Assembly: GCA_905116865.2 (NCBI GenBank)
Contig: CAJHNH020006680.1
Location: 129,789-193,788, forward strand
DNA: 64,000 nt
Source: Candidula unifasciata
Taxonomy: Eukaryota > Mollusca > Gastropoda > Stylommatophora > Geomitridae
Direction: 5' to 3'
In this document: one piece after another, positions 54,101 to 64,000 of the stretch
Position numbering within the stretch: the stretch's first letter is position 1
How the letters are laid out: every line of letters starts with the position of its first letter
Made by a program: the position numbers and the translations under genes
Notes under the pieces: model-generated
Databases searched by the model: none
The model's input: only the letters and a program-made list of their open reading frames with translations
What the model was told of the DNA's origin: nothing

Positions 54101-55956
54101 AATGACCAAATTATGATAACTGTCTCTTTCAGATGTTTGTAATAAGTTGTCTTCAAGCCATCGCCTCTTTTAAACCATCTTTGGTTGCTCCTTCTGGCAG
54201 TAGCCAAGTTCATTTTGTGTTTAAAGTCCCTTCGAATCTGGTGCAGATTATAACCATTTATTTTTCGTCTAGTCGCTAAGCTGACATAAGTCCATTCTTC
54301 ACCATCAGTCACCAGACCTTATGAAAATTGTATCTTACCTCTTTCAATCAGGCTTACGGCGTACTAACGGGAAAGGGAAGAGGTAGGGTAATTGTTTTCT
54401 TAGCAGTCGGTCTAATTCCAACAGTGTCCTGAAAACTCTGACGTATCCAGTAACATATTTTTCTAAGCAGTGTCAACAGCATTTTGTCTCGGAAACTGAA
54501 ATATTTTGGGCATATAACGTGTCATGGCGGACTGGGGGGGGGGGGGGGGGGGGGTTGATAGCAGAAGGCATGGTACCAGCAAGGAGAAGTAGGGACCGAC
54601 CAAGACGAAGATGGACACAGAATATAAGTGACTCCTTGAAAATGCAAGCCCACAAGGCTTTATGTCAGACTGTGATGATGGCGATGTTCGGCAAAGGACC
54701 TGCTACATGATCATTAAAAGTTAAACATCTTATGTCGCATAGTGTCTATATTAAACTACAGACGGCGAATTATGTATTGCATTTGAGCTAGACAGTTTGC
54801 GAAAGAATGAGTTCAAGTAACGACTGTTTGGAATTGCAAGAGTTCAAGGTTTGACATCTTGAGATCACAGTACGGATGGCAGACCAACAGGGCAGATTCC
54901 AGATCCCGCATTCAACATCCACAGAAGTTTCAACAGGGACGCCCGCAACGACCACAGCCACCTTGTGTAACCGGCTGTCTTGTGCGGACAAGGAAAGATA
55001 TAAGACCGAACAAAGTATATCAGCAACTTCGCAATATAACAAACATACAAAACACGTGAACGCTGCAGATAAAAAGCCTTCGTCAGCACATACATAAATC
55101 AAACAAAACCACACGATTAACCAAAATCATTTAACTTCACGTATCAAGATGCAGCCACGAGGATGTCTTGTCGGTTCACGCCTGTGCATTGTGTGGACAA
55201 GGACATTTGTACAGTACAATCTGGTTATCGTGATTACGCCGAAGAAGAACATTCGTTTACTATAACAAAAGCCTGCTCCCTGCAGGGATATATTAATTTG
55301 AGTTCCCAGGCAGCATCTAATTACTGATTTGAGAATCGACATCACGGCACACGGGGCATACTCACAGATGCTCCGTCTCCCGCAGCAAATGTTTTAAGGT
55401 GTAGATGCTAACTGTTTCCGTAGCACACTGACCTTGCACCCGTTGTTCTCTTCCTCTCATAGTCCTTCCTCGCCGGATCCACTCCTAATTCCTCGTCCAC
55501 ACATTCTTACACACGTTATTTCATCTAATCTCGTGTCTTCTGTCAACACTCGTTCATAAATGGTCTTCAGAATATCGCCCTTTTCCTGTACGAGTGTTCT
55601 CGCAGCTATCACTTTTGTAGCCAGAAAATATGCGCTTTGATTCCCTTGTACGTCTGCGTGTCCCGCAAAGTTGATCCCGGCTTGCATAAATTTGTTTCTT
55701 TTTTTAACAACAGCTTTTGATTTTTGGATCTCTTATCTCTTGCAATTAACGGAATTTTCCAGTATTAACAAGTACCTGTGGAAAGAGTAGATTTAGCTTA
55801 CTTATTAGCGAACCGAACTCCTTCCTCTTTCAATGTAGAATGTTCTGTCAGTACCAGCCACAGCTCTTTGAGAAGACGTTTCTCTCTTTGCGTCAGGCCA
55901 GACTCTGGATCGGGGGTTGGATCTTCGCGAAGGGGCTCGGCACAAATGTTGCCCAT
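47983..55956 (-). CDS. Globin with N-terminal MGxxC motif (right paralogue), three exons, complete
   Basis: Exons 55956-55802, 52609-52384 and 48141-47983 join to 540 bp, 179 residues plus stop. The protein starts MGNIC (matches the myristoylation consensus, Cys5 a palmitoylation candidate), has a PTPDP..GLTQRE linker, Trp33 in helix A, Pro at C2, Tyr64 at CD1 (usually Phe), GLRAHG with distal His84, SHSRYGV with proximal His116, and a G/H block FDALKKLLTFHNKVF. An in-frame TGA two codons before the ATG fixes the start. Introns of 3.2 and 4.2 kb are phase 2 and phase 0, at the same places as in the middle gene, and exon 2 is again 226 bp. Expected to bind haem and perhaps sit on membranes, as globin X does; role unknown. 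The introns are full of TE debris. Confidence 0.9.
48150..48565. other. Intron 2 of right globin; G-rich tract
   Basis: G-rich run at about 48316-48350. No other feature. Confidence 0.5.
48567..48912. repeat. Minisatellite, 15-bp unit, about 22 copies
   Basis: GACATCCACGAATGA repeats almost perfectly. The length is a multiple of three, so all frames stay open and give HSWMSSFVDVF-type peptides; these are not proteins. Within intron 2 of the right globin. Confidence 0.97.
49370..50080 (+). pseudogene. LINE reverse-transcriptase relic in globin intron 2
   Basis: Plus strand, antisense to the globin, reads VDKIIKEKHSGFRLEGRCLD, QKTTLRLVSEEL, then the decayed equivalent of DFEKAFDS, and LEGLDFADAIILLS near 49820-49860, where FADD has become FADA. 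Highly decayed beyond that. Same RT style as LINE-B. Confidence 0.72.
50275..50375 (+). pseudogene. LINE-E fragment
   Basis: GLRRIVLRGVTKGFGRRSGR matches the block after the RNase H motif in the 57640 copy (GLKRMVLRGVTRDL). A SINE-1 follows directly. Confidence 0.5.
50376..50627 (-). mobile_element. SINE-1 copy
   Basis: Complete body and tRNA-like head at the right end, with B-box GTCGTGGGTTCGGCTC on the minus strand. A G run interrupts the middle. Confidence 0.82.
50880..51215 (-). other. Unrecognised open frame, possible exon or TE piece
   Basis: The minus strand has a plausible acceptor (CATAACTGTCCACAG) followed by about 95 open codons to a stop near 50903: HLAAEWCRGMVSALNARGPG, then EDWDLFTWPSDNFLWSLGSK, then a Lys-rich end. 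The composition looks coding, but the opposite strand is open too (50949-51230). I recognise no family. It lies inside intron 2 of the right globin on the same strand; the globin is complete without it. Confidence 0.3.
51450..51790. repeat. 130-150 bp T-rich tandem repeat, 3 copies
   Basis: GGAACGTGATGTTTTGTATT, a TTTAAATCGGCGTTAAT block and long T runs recur at about 51463, 51613 and 51741. In intron 2 of the right globin. Confidence 0.88.
51800..52380. other. Intron sequence, nothing recognised
   Basis: Unremarkable AT-rich intron sequence up to exon 2 of the right globin. Confidence 0.5.
52384..52609 (-). CDS. Right globin, exon 2 (haem-pocket exon)
   Basis: 226 bp. Acceptor CGTCTTTACAG above 52609, donor GTAAGA below 52384. 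Encodes helices C-F with E7 His and F8 His; ends TVEEME. Confidence 0.92.
52790..52880 (-). mobile_element. SINE-1 fragment
   Basis: AAAGGACCCTTTTCCCCGCC through TTGTATAGACCAATAGGCAC matches the 3' part of SINE-1 as in the 62332 copy. Confidence 0.7.
52885..53750. other. Intron 1 of right globin, nothing recognised
   Basis: Short A and T runs (about 53115, 53470-53489). No coding motif. Confidence 0.45.
53755..53880 (-). mobile_element. SINE-1 related fragment
   Basis: ATTCAATGGGTTATGTGGTC, CATCACGCCAGCC, CATTTCCTTACTCCTAATTT: the SINE-1 core with a variant CATTTCCT.CTAATTT segment also seen at 60009-60125, which suggests a subfamily. Confidence 0.6.
53950..54320 (-). pseudogene. LINE-C 3' relic
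   Basis: Minus strand carries GKTCGKRDRG-like, KILD.L and HGGVS-like pieces as in the copy at 31985-32095. The 71-codon frame at 54312-54097 upstream is open but has only weak resemblance to LINE sequence. Confidence 0.6.
54480..54715 (+). pseudogene. LINE-A 3' end
   Basis: KLKYFGHITCHG, a G run, then GMVPARRSRDRPRRRWTQNI, FGKGPAT and the terminal stop followed by CATGATCATT. Same ending as 36514-36905. Confidence 0.8.
54720..55435. other. Intron 1 of right globin; dispersed repeat
   Basis: A short block (GGATGGCAGACCAACA.. at about 54874) recurs at about 56316. Nothing else is recognised. Confidence 0.4.
55440..55690 (-). pseudogene. LINE-E RNase H-region relic
   Basis: Open minus-strand frame with INFAGHADVQGNQSAYFLA, KGDILKTIYERVL and RMCGRGIRSGSG. 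This is the GHA.V.GNE.AD.LA end of a LINE RNase H and the conserved segment that follows. It lies in intron 1 of the right globin, 112 bp from exon 1. Confidence 0.7.
55802..55956 (-). CDS. Right globin, exon 1
   Basis: 155 bp. ATG at 55956-55954, G at +4, in-frame TGA at -6. Donor GTAAGC after 55802. Encodes MGNICAEPLR, the PTPDP linker and helices A-B (LLKELWLVL). A plus-strand open frame overlaps it and is a shadow. Confidence 0.88.
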
Positions 55957-56300
55957 TTGTCAAGACAGTGTAAGCTGGTGCAGATCTCACCTCGGACGAG
56001 GTGCACATGAACTTCGCAGTTTGGTTACTGATTTCGCTGGGCTGTCACATGGAGGTTAAAAAAAATTCCATTGTTCGATTACTTTTAATTGAACTTAGGT
56101 CTAGCCCTACATTATCAATAGGCCTACAGGCGTGAAAATGTGTCTTTTACTGATACCTTTTCTTCCTCTTCTTCTTTTTTTCCCTCTTCTCTTCTCCTCT
56201 TCCTCCCCCTCCTCCCTGTGAGACATAAGCTCTCAATAATATATCGATGGGTTTGTCCCTTCTGTATGGCTACCTAAGGTTAACGAACATTCTGAATGCA
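55957..56300. other. 5' flank of the right globin
   Basis: No TATA box or other promoter element is convincing. A T/C-rich stretch lies at about 56155-56215. Confidence 0.35.
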
Positions 56301-56309
56301 CAGAATCTG

Positions 56310-56930
56310 AGTATGGATGGCAGACCAACATTGCAGATCTTAGATACCCCGTGCAACCTTTAAAGGAGTTATGTCATACGTAATAGCGACACCAGCCATG
56401 AGGGTAACGGAGTCCTCAGCAAACCCACGCCAAAGCTTTTTATGAAGAACATTTTATGCAATCTTTCTTTGTCAGCTGAGACGAGAAAGAGAATTCTTAG
56501 AAGCTATATAATTCATGTCTATACGGAAGTGAATCACGGACAGTTAGTAAATAAGTGAAAACTCATTTGAAAGCTGCGTAGGTGTGGTTTATAGACGAAC
56601 AATGAGAATACTCTGGGTGGATTTAAAAAAAAAGAGTAATGAAGATGTCTTCACAAAAACTGACTGACGAAGAGAAGAGATTGCTCACATCAGAAAGATA
56701 AATCTACATTCTTTAGTCATGTGACGGGAAGGAGACAACTGGAGTACATCGTGACAGTAGGAAAGTTGGAGGGGAGGAGAGGCAGATGGAGAATGAGAGA
56801 ACCTATGCTGGGCAGTCTGACATCATGGCATGGAGGATCATCTGTATCAGAGTTGACTGAAAGTACACGAGACAGAAGGTTGTGGATAGACATGACTACC
56901 AATGCCACACGTCTTAGACTTTAAGAAGGA
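56310..56930 (+). pseudogene. LINE-C ORF2 relic
   Basis: RRTMRILWVDLKKKSNEDV-like RT-downstream block, then GKLEGRRGRWRMREPMLGSL, TSWHGGSSVSELTESTRDRR and LWIDMTTNATRL to the 3' end. Frames are broken upstream; the last 67 codons are open. Confidence 0.75.
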
Positions 56931-56939
56931 GAAGAAAAC

Positions 56940-57635
56940 AGAGAGAAAAAAAAAAGTACAGTTTGTCAACTGGAGTGAGTAAAACCTGTTGTGTGTCACT
57001 GAGAGCTTGCACCGTTGTACTAATTGACAAAAAGCTGAGAAACTTATAATGGCCGGGGGAAACGTGGTTTCTGGGTAAATTATACTGGGGGGAAAAAATA
57101 TCAGTCCATTCGAGAAATGGAACTAGTCAGTTTCAGGTAACTGCAATTACGAACGACAAAATTAATGCTGCAGCTAAAAAGCTTTTATCGGTATACGACA
57201 CAAACAAAGATCGATACCATTACAAACAAAAGTACATTTTAAAAAATCTCTTATCTTTATGGACAGGTCTTTCATGAAATCTCCATAACATGTTGGAACA
57301 ATGGGAATTCCTCACCCGCGTGCGGTTGCTAGATAACGGACTTAAACGAAAAAAAAAAAGTATCTTAAGCAGACAGAAAAAATATAGCATAGAAAAAGTC
57401 CAATTTAATAAAACCGGTTTAAAAAATAACTTAGGTAGTCGAGATCTTTAGTGCATGTCATAAAATGAAACAAACACTAAAACGGGGTATGTTCTAGACA
57501 ACACCCAACAACCCCCCCCCCCCCCCCTCCCTCCCCCGGTCCCTCCATGAACAGAAATATTATTAAGACGACATTCGTCAACTGGCTATATACATTAAAA
57601 GGCAAGCAGCCCCTTAGAGGTTCTGAGTAATTACC
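56940..57635. other. No recognised feature; C run
   Basis: C run at about 57512-57536. No coding motif. Confidence 0.45.
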
Positions 57636-57639
57636 ATTA

Positions 57640-57885
57640 TTTTGATATCATCTCCATGTCATGTAGGTGTGTTGGAAAACGAAAAGGCGGATAAATATAC
57701 TGCTTCTGCGCAACTTATTGGTGAAATGATGCATGACATGCTAGTATATGTTGAAAGGACCCTTTGGGGGCGAAGAAACAGTGCGGAGTCAAAGCTGCAT
57801 CTTCACGGTCTGAAGAGAATGGTGCTGCGAGGAGTGACCAGGGATCTGGCAGAGCCTCATCACACAAGGGAAAGGCAAAACGGAT
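57640..57885 (+). pseudogene. LINE-E RNase H-region relic
   Basis: CHVGVLENEKADKYTASAQL and GLKRMVLRGVTRDLAEPHH in an 81-codon frame: RNase H terminal motif and the segment after it. Confidence 0.65.
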
Positions 57886-57990
57886 AGACAATCAGACTGT
57901 TACAGTACGGATAGACATTCAGACTGTTACAGTACGGATAGACAATCAGACTGTTACAGTACGGATAGACAATCAGACTGTTACAGTGAG
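57885..57990. repeat. 27-bp tandem repeat, 4 copies
   Basis: ACGGATAGACAATCAGACTG TTACAGT repeats four times, one unit with ATTC for AATC. It follows the LINE-E relic directly and starts within its last codons. Confidence 0.93.
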
Positions 57991-57999
57991 TGTTTTGAT

Positions 58000-59375
<1,376 letters not shown>

Positions 59376-59384
59376 ATTCGACAG

Positions 59385-59910
59385 ATTATCCTTATTGCAT
59401 ATTGGATAAATCCATAAGCGCTTTGATCCCATTTTCGGTATAACCCTCAGCGTGTGGCGACTGATAATACCAGTTCTGTGTTGGTTTACTATTCTTCTTT
59501 GGCTACCTGCAAAGTGATCATGTTTGGCGACACTTCTTTTAAACTGAATTTTTTGGAGTCTTTTCAGTGTTACCGATTCAACGTCCTCTACTGAATCATC
59601 TACTCGTCCTGCCTCCTTGAGAGCACTGAGAATATCGGCCCGATCTTTTCTTGTAGCTACCGAGGCACTACCAGCAAGCCAATCCGCTCATTCATTTCCC
59701 TCTTACCTCAGAGTGCCCTGACACAAAAATGAAATAATTCCTATCAGACTAGATTTCCTCAGCGACTCAACGATTTTTTCCATCCTGCCACCATCTTCTT
59801 AAGCATGCTCATGGAATCACTTAAAAAGCACGCAAGATGAAAATTCAGAGTTTCTAGCCACATCATTGCTTTTGTTACCGCCATCATCTCCATATGCTAC
59901 TTTTAGTCGA
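59385..59910 (-). pseudogene. LINE-E RNase H domain relic
   Basis: Minus strand reads HMEMMAVTKAMMWL, FLSDSMSMLKKMV, then a frame break, SGLAGSASVATRKDRADILS, ALKEAGRVDDSVED and NQHRTGIISRHTLR. This is the fullest LINE-E copy: RNase H Glu and Asp motifs, the region after them and the HRTG..S..TLR end. Several stops. Confidence 0.75.
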
Positions 59911-60004
59911 GGCAAAGGCTATGCTGTCTACCGTATGATCCTTGGGTCGAGCCTCCAAAGAAGTTAGAATTCTGGGCATAGGATGACGGACGTTTTTTTT
60001 TTTT

Positions 60005-60128
60005 TTTTTAAATAGACCATCACCATTCAATCAGCGATGTGGTAAACATAACGCCGGTCGTCTCAACTTTAAATGACATTTCCTGCTACTAATTTTAGGC
60101 TGTGGCGGCAACGGGGTCAGTGCCATAT
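60005..60128 (-). mobile_element. SINE-1 related fragment
   Basis: AATAGACCATCACCATTCAA, GATGTGGTAAACATAACGCC, CATTTCCTGCTACTAATTTT match the 53755 subfamily copy. Confidence 0.6.
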
Positions 60129-60134
60129 CATAAA

Positions 60135-61900
60135 TATTCCCAACGATGCAGATATGGTGTCCCCGGGGCAAAGTCTCTAGCCAGCCTATAATATACGCTG
60201 CATACAGTCGTGCGACCTAAACTGCATGGAATCGTGGGACGTAGGCTGAGGGTGTAGGATGAGGGGGGGGGGGGTTGGGGTTAGGACCACTTATTCATGT
60301 TTTGACACCGTTAAAAGCACTCACATCGTAAATATAGAATACGCGATATCGCCAGCCGTGGACAACAAGTATAATACTACGTGCTGCTGGCCGGTCACTA
60401 AACGTGACACCCCTGCACCATAGGACAGGCCCTGAGACACGACGAGGCATGAATGGCAAGGGAAGTTCCTCTCTTTCTGGGCCAGAAATCTTTGCCATAA
60501 CCAAGACAATTTTTTTTTTTTTAAATCATTGCCGGCTGGAAGTGAAAAGCGATTTTCGTTTTGCCTTGTCTAATTTCAGACCACAAATGGCAGATTTACT
60601 CAAGGCAAAACAATGTCAACCATCATCTTGATATTTGAATACTAAATTACCATTTGTTCTTGATTGATTCGTTTTTGTTTTTTTTTTACCTGACACTTTG
60701 ACTTATGTAGGCTTTTTTCTCTAAATTTTGTTTAAGAGGCTTGGATTTTTCTGTTCATCCTCCTCTTTACAAATCACATTTTTTTAAATATTTGGCTTAA
60801 AGGGAGGGGGTGGGGGGGGGGTGTCTTGTTTTAGTGAACTATTTTCTCCCTGATAAATTATGTTACAATAGGAATAACGTCAGGTATTGAATATGAATTA
60901 GATATTTGAATTTAACGAGCACCAACCGGGATGCAGGGATAAAATGTTGGCCAAATGAATCTCGCTAAACCCGTGCGAAATGGAAAATAAGACAATTTGA
61001 ATGTGGGCGGAAGTCGAATGTGGGCGACAAAAAATTATTTAATGCCCTAGAAAGATTTATCTGGCAGTCTCGTCTGGGTAAAGAAACTGTACGCATGCGA
61101 AGTGGAGAAAGTGGGTGTATGAAGTTATAAACGAAAGCATACATCCGATGTGTTTAGTAAAAGTAATGTTAGTTTCAGCTTCATAGCAGACGGGTCACCC
61201 TATACTTGCTCTGCTCCTCTGCCAACAAAAAACACACAGGATGTTTATCACAGTCCCTTGTGGAAAGATTGCCAGACTGATGTCTCAGCATACGCACTAG
61301 CATACGCACGCATTAAAAGCATATGGTAGCCATCAGAAGGGCTAAGACAAACAATCCGACATTAGAAATGCAGTTCATCATCGACGGTAGCAGAGGTAAA
61401 AAAAAAATCAGCAGCTGCACACGCGATCAGTTTTAATCACATAAGGGCACCACTAATATTGCGACGACAGGCCACACGCCATTTTCTGAATCATTGGGAA
61501 AAACAGTATTTATCAACTCCAGTGGAAAACAACTGTAAATATAGGGTAAAGGGATCTAACCAATATGTACGTGAAGCCAAAACTCATAAAATTTATTAAG
61601 TCCCTTGAAAATAGAATTAGGAAGTTATCAGCTGAAACATGAAAAAGTCAAGCTATTTGTAGTAAGAATACCGGGGATGCTTAGAGAACATTTAGAGAAA
61701 GATGACAATGTAGGCGGTTATGCTGCCAACAGAAACACACACACACACAAAAGCAAGAAGAAATTTTATGGTACTAGGAAACCTGTGAAGGTCAACAGAA
61801 ACCAAGCACTCAACATGAAATACTTACTCTCAACCTTATGCTCATAGAGGACGACTGAAACATTACCAGCGAACTATAAACAAATAACAGCTTGTTAATC
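60135..61900. other. No recognised gene
   Basis: G runs at about 60262-60276 and 60804-60821. Short frames (for example 60295-60504 and 61605-61847) lack family or splice support. Confidence 0.45.
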
Positions 61901-61904
61901 TGCT

Positions 61905-61980
61905 ATATGTCCTTTACAGGACGCTGCAACCAGCCCCAGAATTTCATTGGTTGTATGTGGTTTTCCTAAGACATTTTACT
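61905..61980 (-). mobile_element. SINE-3 tail fragment
   Basis: The minus strand reads GAAAACCACATACAACC, GGGGCTGGTTGCAGCGTCCT, GTAAAGG, matching the tail of the SINE at 32398-32628. Confidence 0.6.
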
Positions 61981-62331
61981 TTCGGTAGTTTGTCATTGCT
62001 TTCTGATCCGTACAACTCTCATAACAGTGTCGAAATCAAGGCGAAGTAATTTGCTGCAGTAATGGCTACAGGTGAATCAGTTTGTATGTTGAAATTATGC
62101 GCTTATAACTGTTAAGCCGCAGACATTAGTTGATGATTGTCCAAAGTAAATACAATTCGTTCTCTAATAAAGCTCCTCATTAGACATTCCTGATACGATC
62201 GTTTGACAAATTACATATGGGGAACACTGAGACAAAACTAACAAAGTGTATCTAATCAAGACGAGAGGAAGAAAAAACGTTGGCGCTGAAAATGACATAC
62301 GTTGAGGAAACCTGACCAGTATATAACTATA

Positions 62332-62598
62332 AAACCTAAAAGTAAACGACCCTTTTCCACGCCCTTCGGGCGTATTGGGTATAAAGAGCTAGACCTATGT
62401 TTTATAGACCAAACGGCAGTTGGTGATGATGTGGTCAACATCACGCCGGTCGCCTTTACTTCCCATGACTGTACCTGGTACCCACTCAAGGCTGGGTCCA
62501 CCTGGAAGCCAAGGTCTGAAAACAAAGTCCAGTTCCCTATCAGGATCCCAACCCACGAGGAGCGTCTAGTTGCCGAACCACGGCGGCTCCCAGGGTGT
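62332..62598 (-). mobile_element. SINE-1 copy, near full length
   Basis: Full body with tRNA-like head at the right end (GCCGCCGTGGTTCGGCAACT). Possible flanking duplication TAACTATA (about 62324-62331 and 62599-62606). Best reference copy of SINE-1 in the window. Confidence 0.85.
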
Positions 62599-62609
62599 AA
62601 CTATATAAT

Positions 62610-62875
62610 TTTACTCAACTGCAAGTCAAATGACAAACAGATTGAAAGGAGGGAAATAGTGGACGATGAAAAGGATTTAAGATAGATTTTACTAACAATG
62701 GGGAGCTGGAGATGTTACTTTTCTGCAATAGAGAATAGAGTGCAATAGAATAATAATAAAAGGGAACGTGTGTAACTATTTACGAGAATTCAGTCGGCAT
62801 AAACAAATTAACTGCTACTCTTGGTTAAATTGTTAACTATAACACTTTGTTGACATCACAGCACTCTAAGCACTC
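62610..62875. other. No recognised feature
   Basis: AT-rich, no motif. Confidence 0.4.
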
Positions 62876-62879
62876 CCAT

Positions 62880-63260
62880 AAGCGCTCCATCACCAGCTTA
62901 AGCAGCACGTGAAGAGTTCCCCGATGGCATCAGTAAATGTCTGAATGTATCTCCGTCTCGCCTTTCCTTGAGTGTTAAGCGTCAGTCAGATGTCCTGGTA
63001 ACACCTCTAACCGCTATTCTCCTCAGAACGTAATAATCTGTCTGGGCGTCCACACTTTTCACTCGCTCAAAAAAAGGGCCCTCACAACTTCTAGCTTGCC
63101 ATACATAAGTTTACCACCAAGAAGTGCAAAACCAGCCAGTATATCTGTCTGCTCATTTGCCAACACACTAGCATGACCTGGGGAAAATATCCAAAGGATG
63201 CTAACTAAGCACACTTAGTTCCAAATTTACGTATGTAACTTTCGTTTGAAGTCAGACGGG
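62880..63260 (-). pseudogene. LINE-E RNase H-region relic
   Basis: Minus strand, with frame changes, gives GHASVLANEQTDILAGFALL and GGKLMYGKLEVV, then decayed sequence. Same order as the other LINE-E relics. Confidence 0.55.
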
Positions 63261-63269
63261 ACGAGAAAG

Positions 63270-64000
63270 TGATTATGTGGCACGGAAAATCCATAGCTTT
63301 TAGTCTACTGTCCAGGCCGTGTGCTGCTTAATGAAGACACACCATTCTTTTCCTTAACTGATGTCGCCATGGACTGTGGTTGTCATGCTTCCCAGTGGCC
63401 CAACCGAACACTTTCCTATAGAAAGTCAGAAAGGTGCAACAAAGAAAACGAAGAAATTTTCTGTTATTTTTGCTGTCGAAGAGCGGCTGGCCGAACGATT
63501 AAGTACGCAGGACTTTCATGAGAGAGACATAGGGTCGACAACAAGAGCCGTGCAACTCTAAGTTATAAGGCTCAAAGACACCTCTGCCTACAGCGTAAAA
63601 GTGATAAATTCATGCAGGAACAGCAGCAGAAAAATTAATTATTTCTCTTATTGTTGATAACGATTATGTTACGGGATCAGTTGCTGTCATAAAGCCATTC
63701 TCAGTGTTGGAGCTGCCGTCGTTCTTTCCACTCTGAAATTGCGGCATAAGATCGAATGTACGACTATTGTGTTTGCTTTTCAACAATAAAATGTCGTTTG
63801 CTTGAGTTTGGATCACTAAACACCTTCATATTACAATCAAGGGATGGCAAGAGCACTGAACGTGGCATTCTTGGGCGATGCTGTGGTTTATAAGGATGGA
63901 TCAGTCAAGCGCAGCGAGCGAATGACATGAACGTTTACCGTGAGTTGATGTTTACCGTGAGCTCCAGGGAAACAAAATCATCAAAAGGAAAGTAGCGCCT
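63270..64000. other. No firm gene at right edge
   Basis: Two overlapping plus-strand frames (63321-63521 and 63361-63561) are open but have no recognisable motif. Nothing else is seen. Confidence 0.4.

Noticed and set aside
55778..56059. 93-codon plus-strand frame
   Set aside because: Shadow of globin exon 1 on the minus strand, which has splice sites and homology.
63321..63561. Two overlapping 66-codon frames as a small gene
   Set aside because: No motif, no splice support, and overlap in two frames suggests chance.

Overview
The window is animal nuclear DNA: genes are split by GT-AG introns, gene density is very low, and the sequence is dense with microsatellites, minisatellites, LINE and SINE relics and DNA transposons. 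The repertoire (several LINE families, tRNA-derived SINEs, a SPIN-like hAT element, globins with lipid-anchor motifs) fits a mollusc, probably a gastropod. That placement is an inference; no single marker fixes it.

The only host genes I can support are three globin paralogues, all reconstructed here from short exons. Left gene, minus strand, exon 1 4793-4624 and exon 2 1901-1676, with exon 3 apparently beyond position 1. Middle gene, plus strand, exons 15612-15769, 18018-18243 and 20813-21013. Right gene, minus strand, exons 55956-55802, 52609-52384 and 48141-47983. All three have a phase-2 intron followed by a 226-bp exon 2 and a phase-0 intron at the same place (globin positions B12.2 and G7.0). 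All begin with Met-Gly-x-x-Cys, a candidate N-myristoylation/palmitoylation signal as in membrane-bound globin X. Middle and right keep the distal (E7) and proximal (F8) histidines. The left copy is open but has Tyr at E7 and Gln at F8, so it may be a globin fold without normal haem ligation. By hand count the three exon-2 peptides share only 21-22 of 75 residues pairwise, so they are old paralogues.

Layout: 0-5 kb left globin, with a 25-27 bp minisatellite, a 53-bp repeat and an hAT MITE in intron 1. 5-15 kb LINE relics, a Tc1-like transposase relic, a SPIN-like MITE and an inverted-repeat element. 15.6-21 kb middle globin, with SINEs, a LINE relic and a 42-bp minisatellite in its introns. 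21.6-29.5 kb an LTR retrotransposon on the minus strand with two 0.66-kb LTRs and a decayed gag-protease but no visible polymerase. 30-38.4 kb a LINE graveyard with nested insertions dated by target-site duplications. 38.5-39.9 kb a degenerate TE-like gene. 40-47 kb tandem repeats and a 3-kb LINE whose 3' part is about 2.2 kb of TATG/TGTG repeat, inserted in a (TTC)n tract. 48-56 kb right globin with LINE, SINE and tandem-repeat debris in its introns. 56-64 kb LINE and RNase H relics, a 0.53-kb (TTAG/TTGG)n tract and SINEs.

Apart from the globins, almost every long open frame is a transposon relic or a translated microsatellite. Family assignments come from recognising motifs by eye; no database search was possible.
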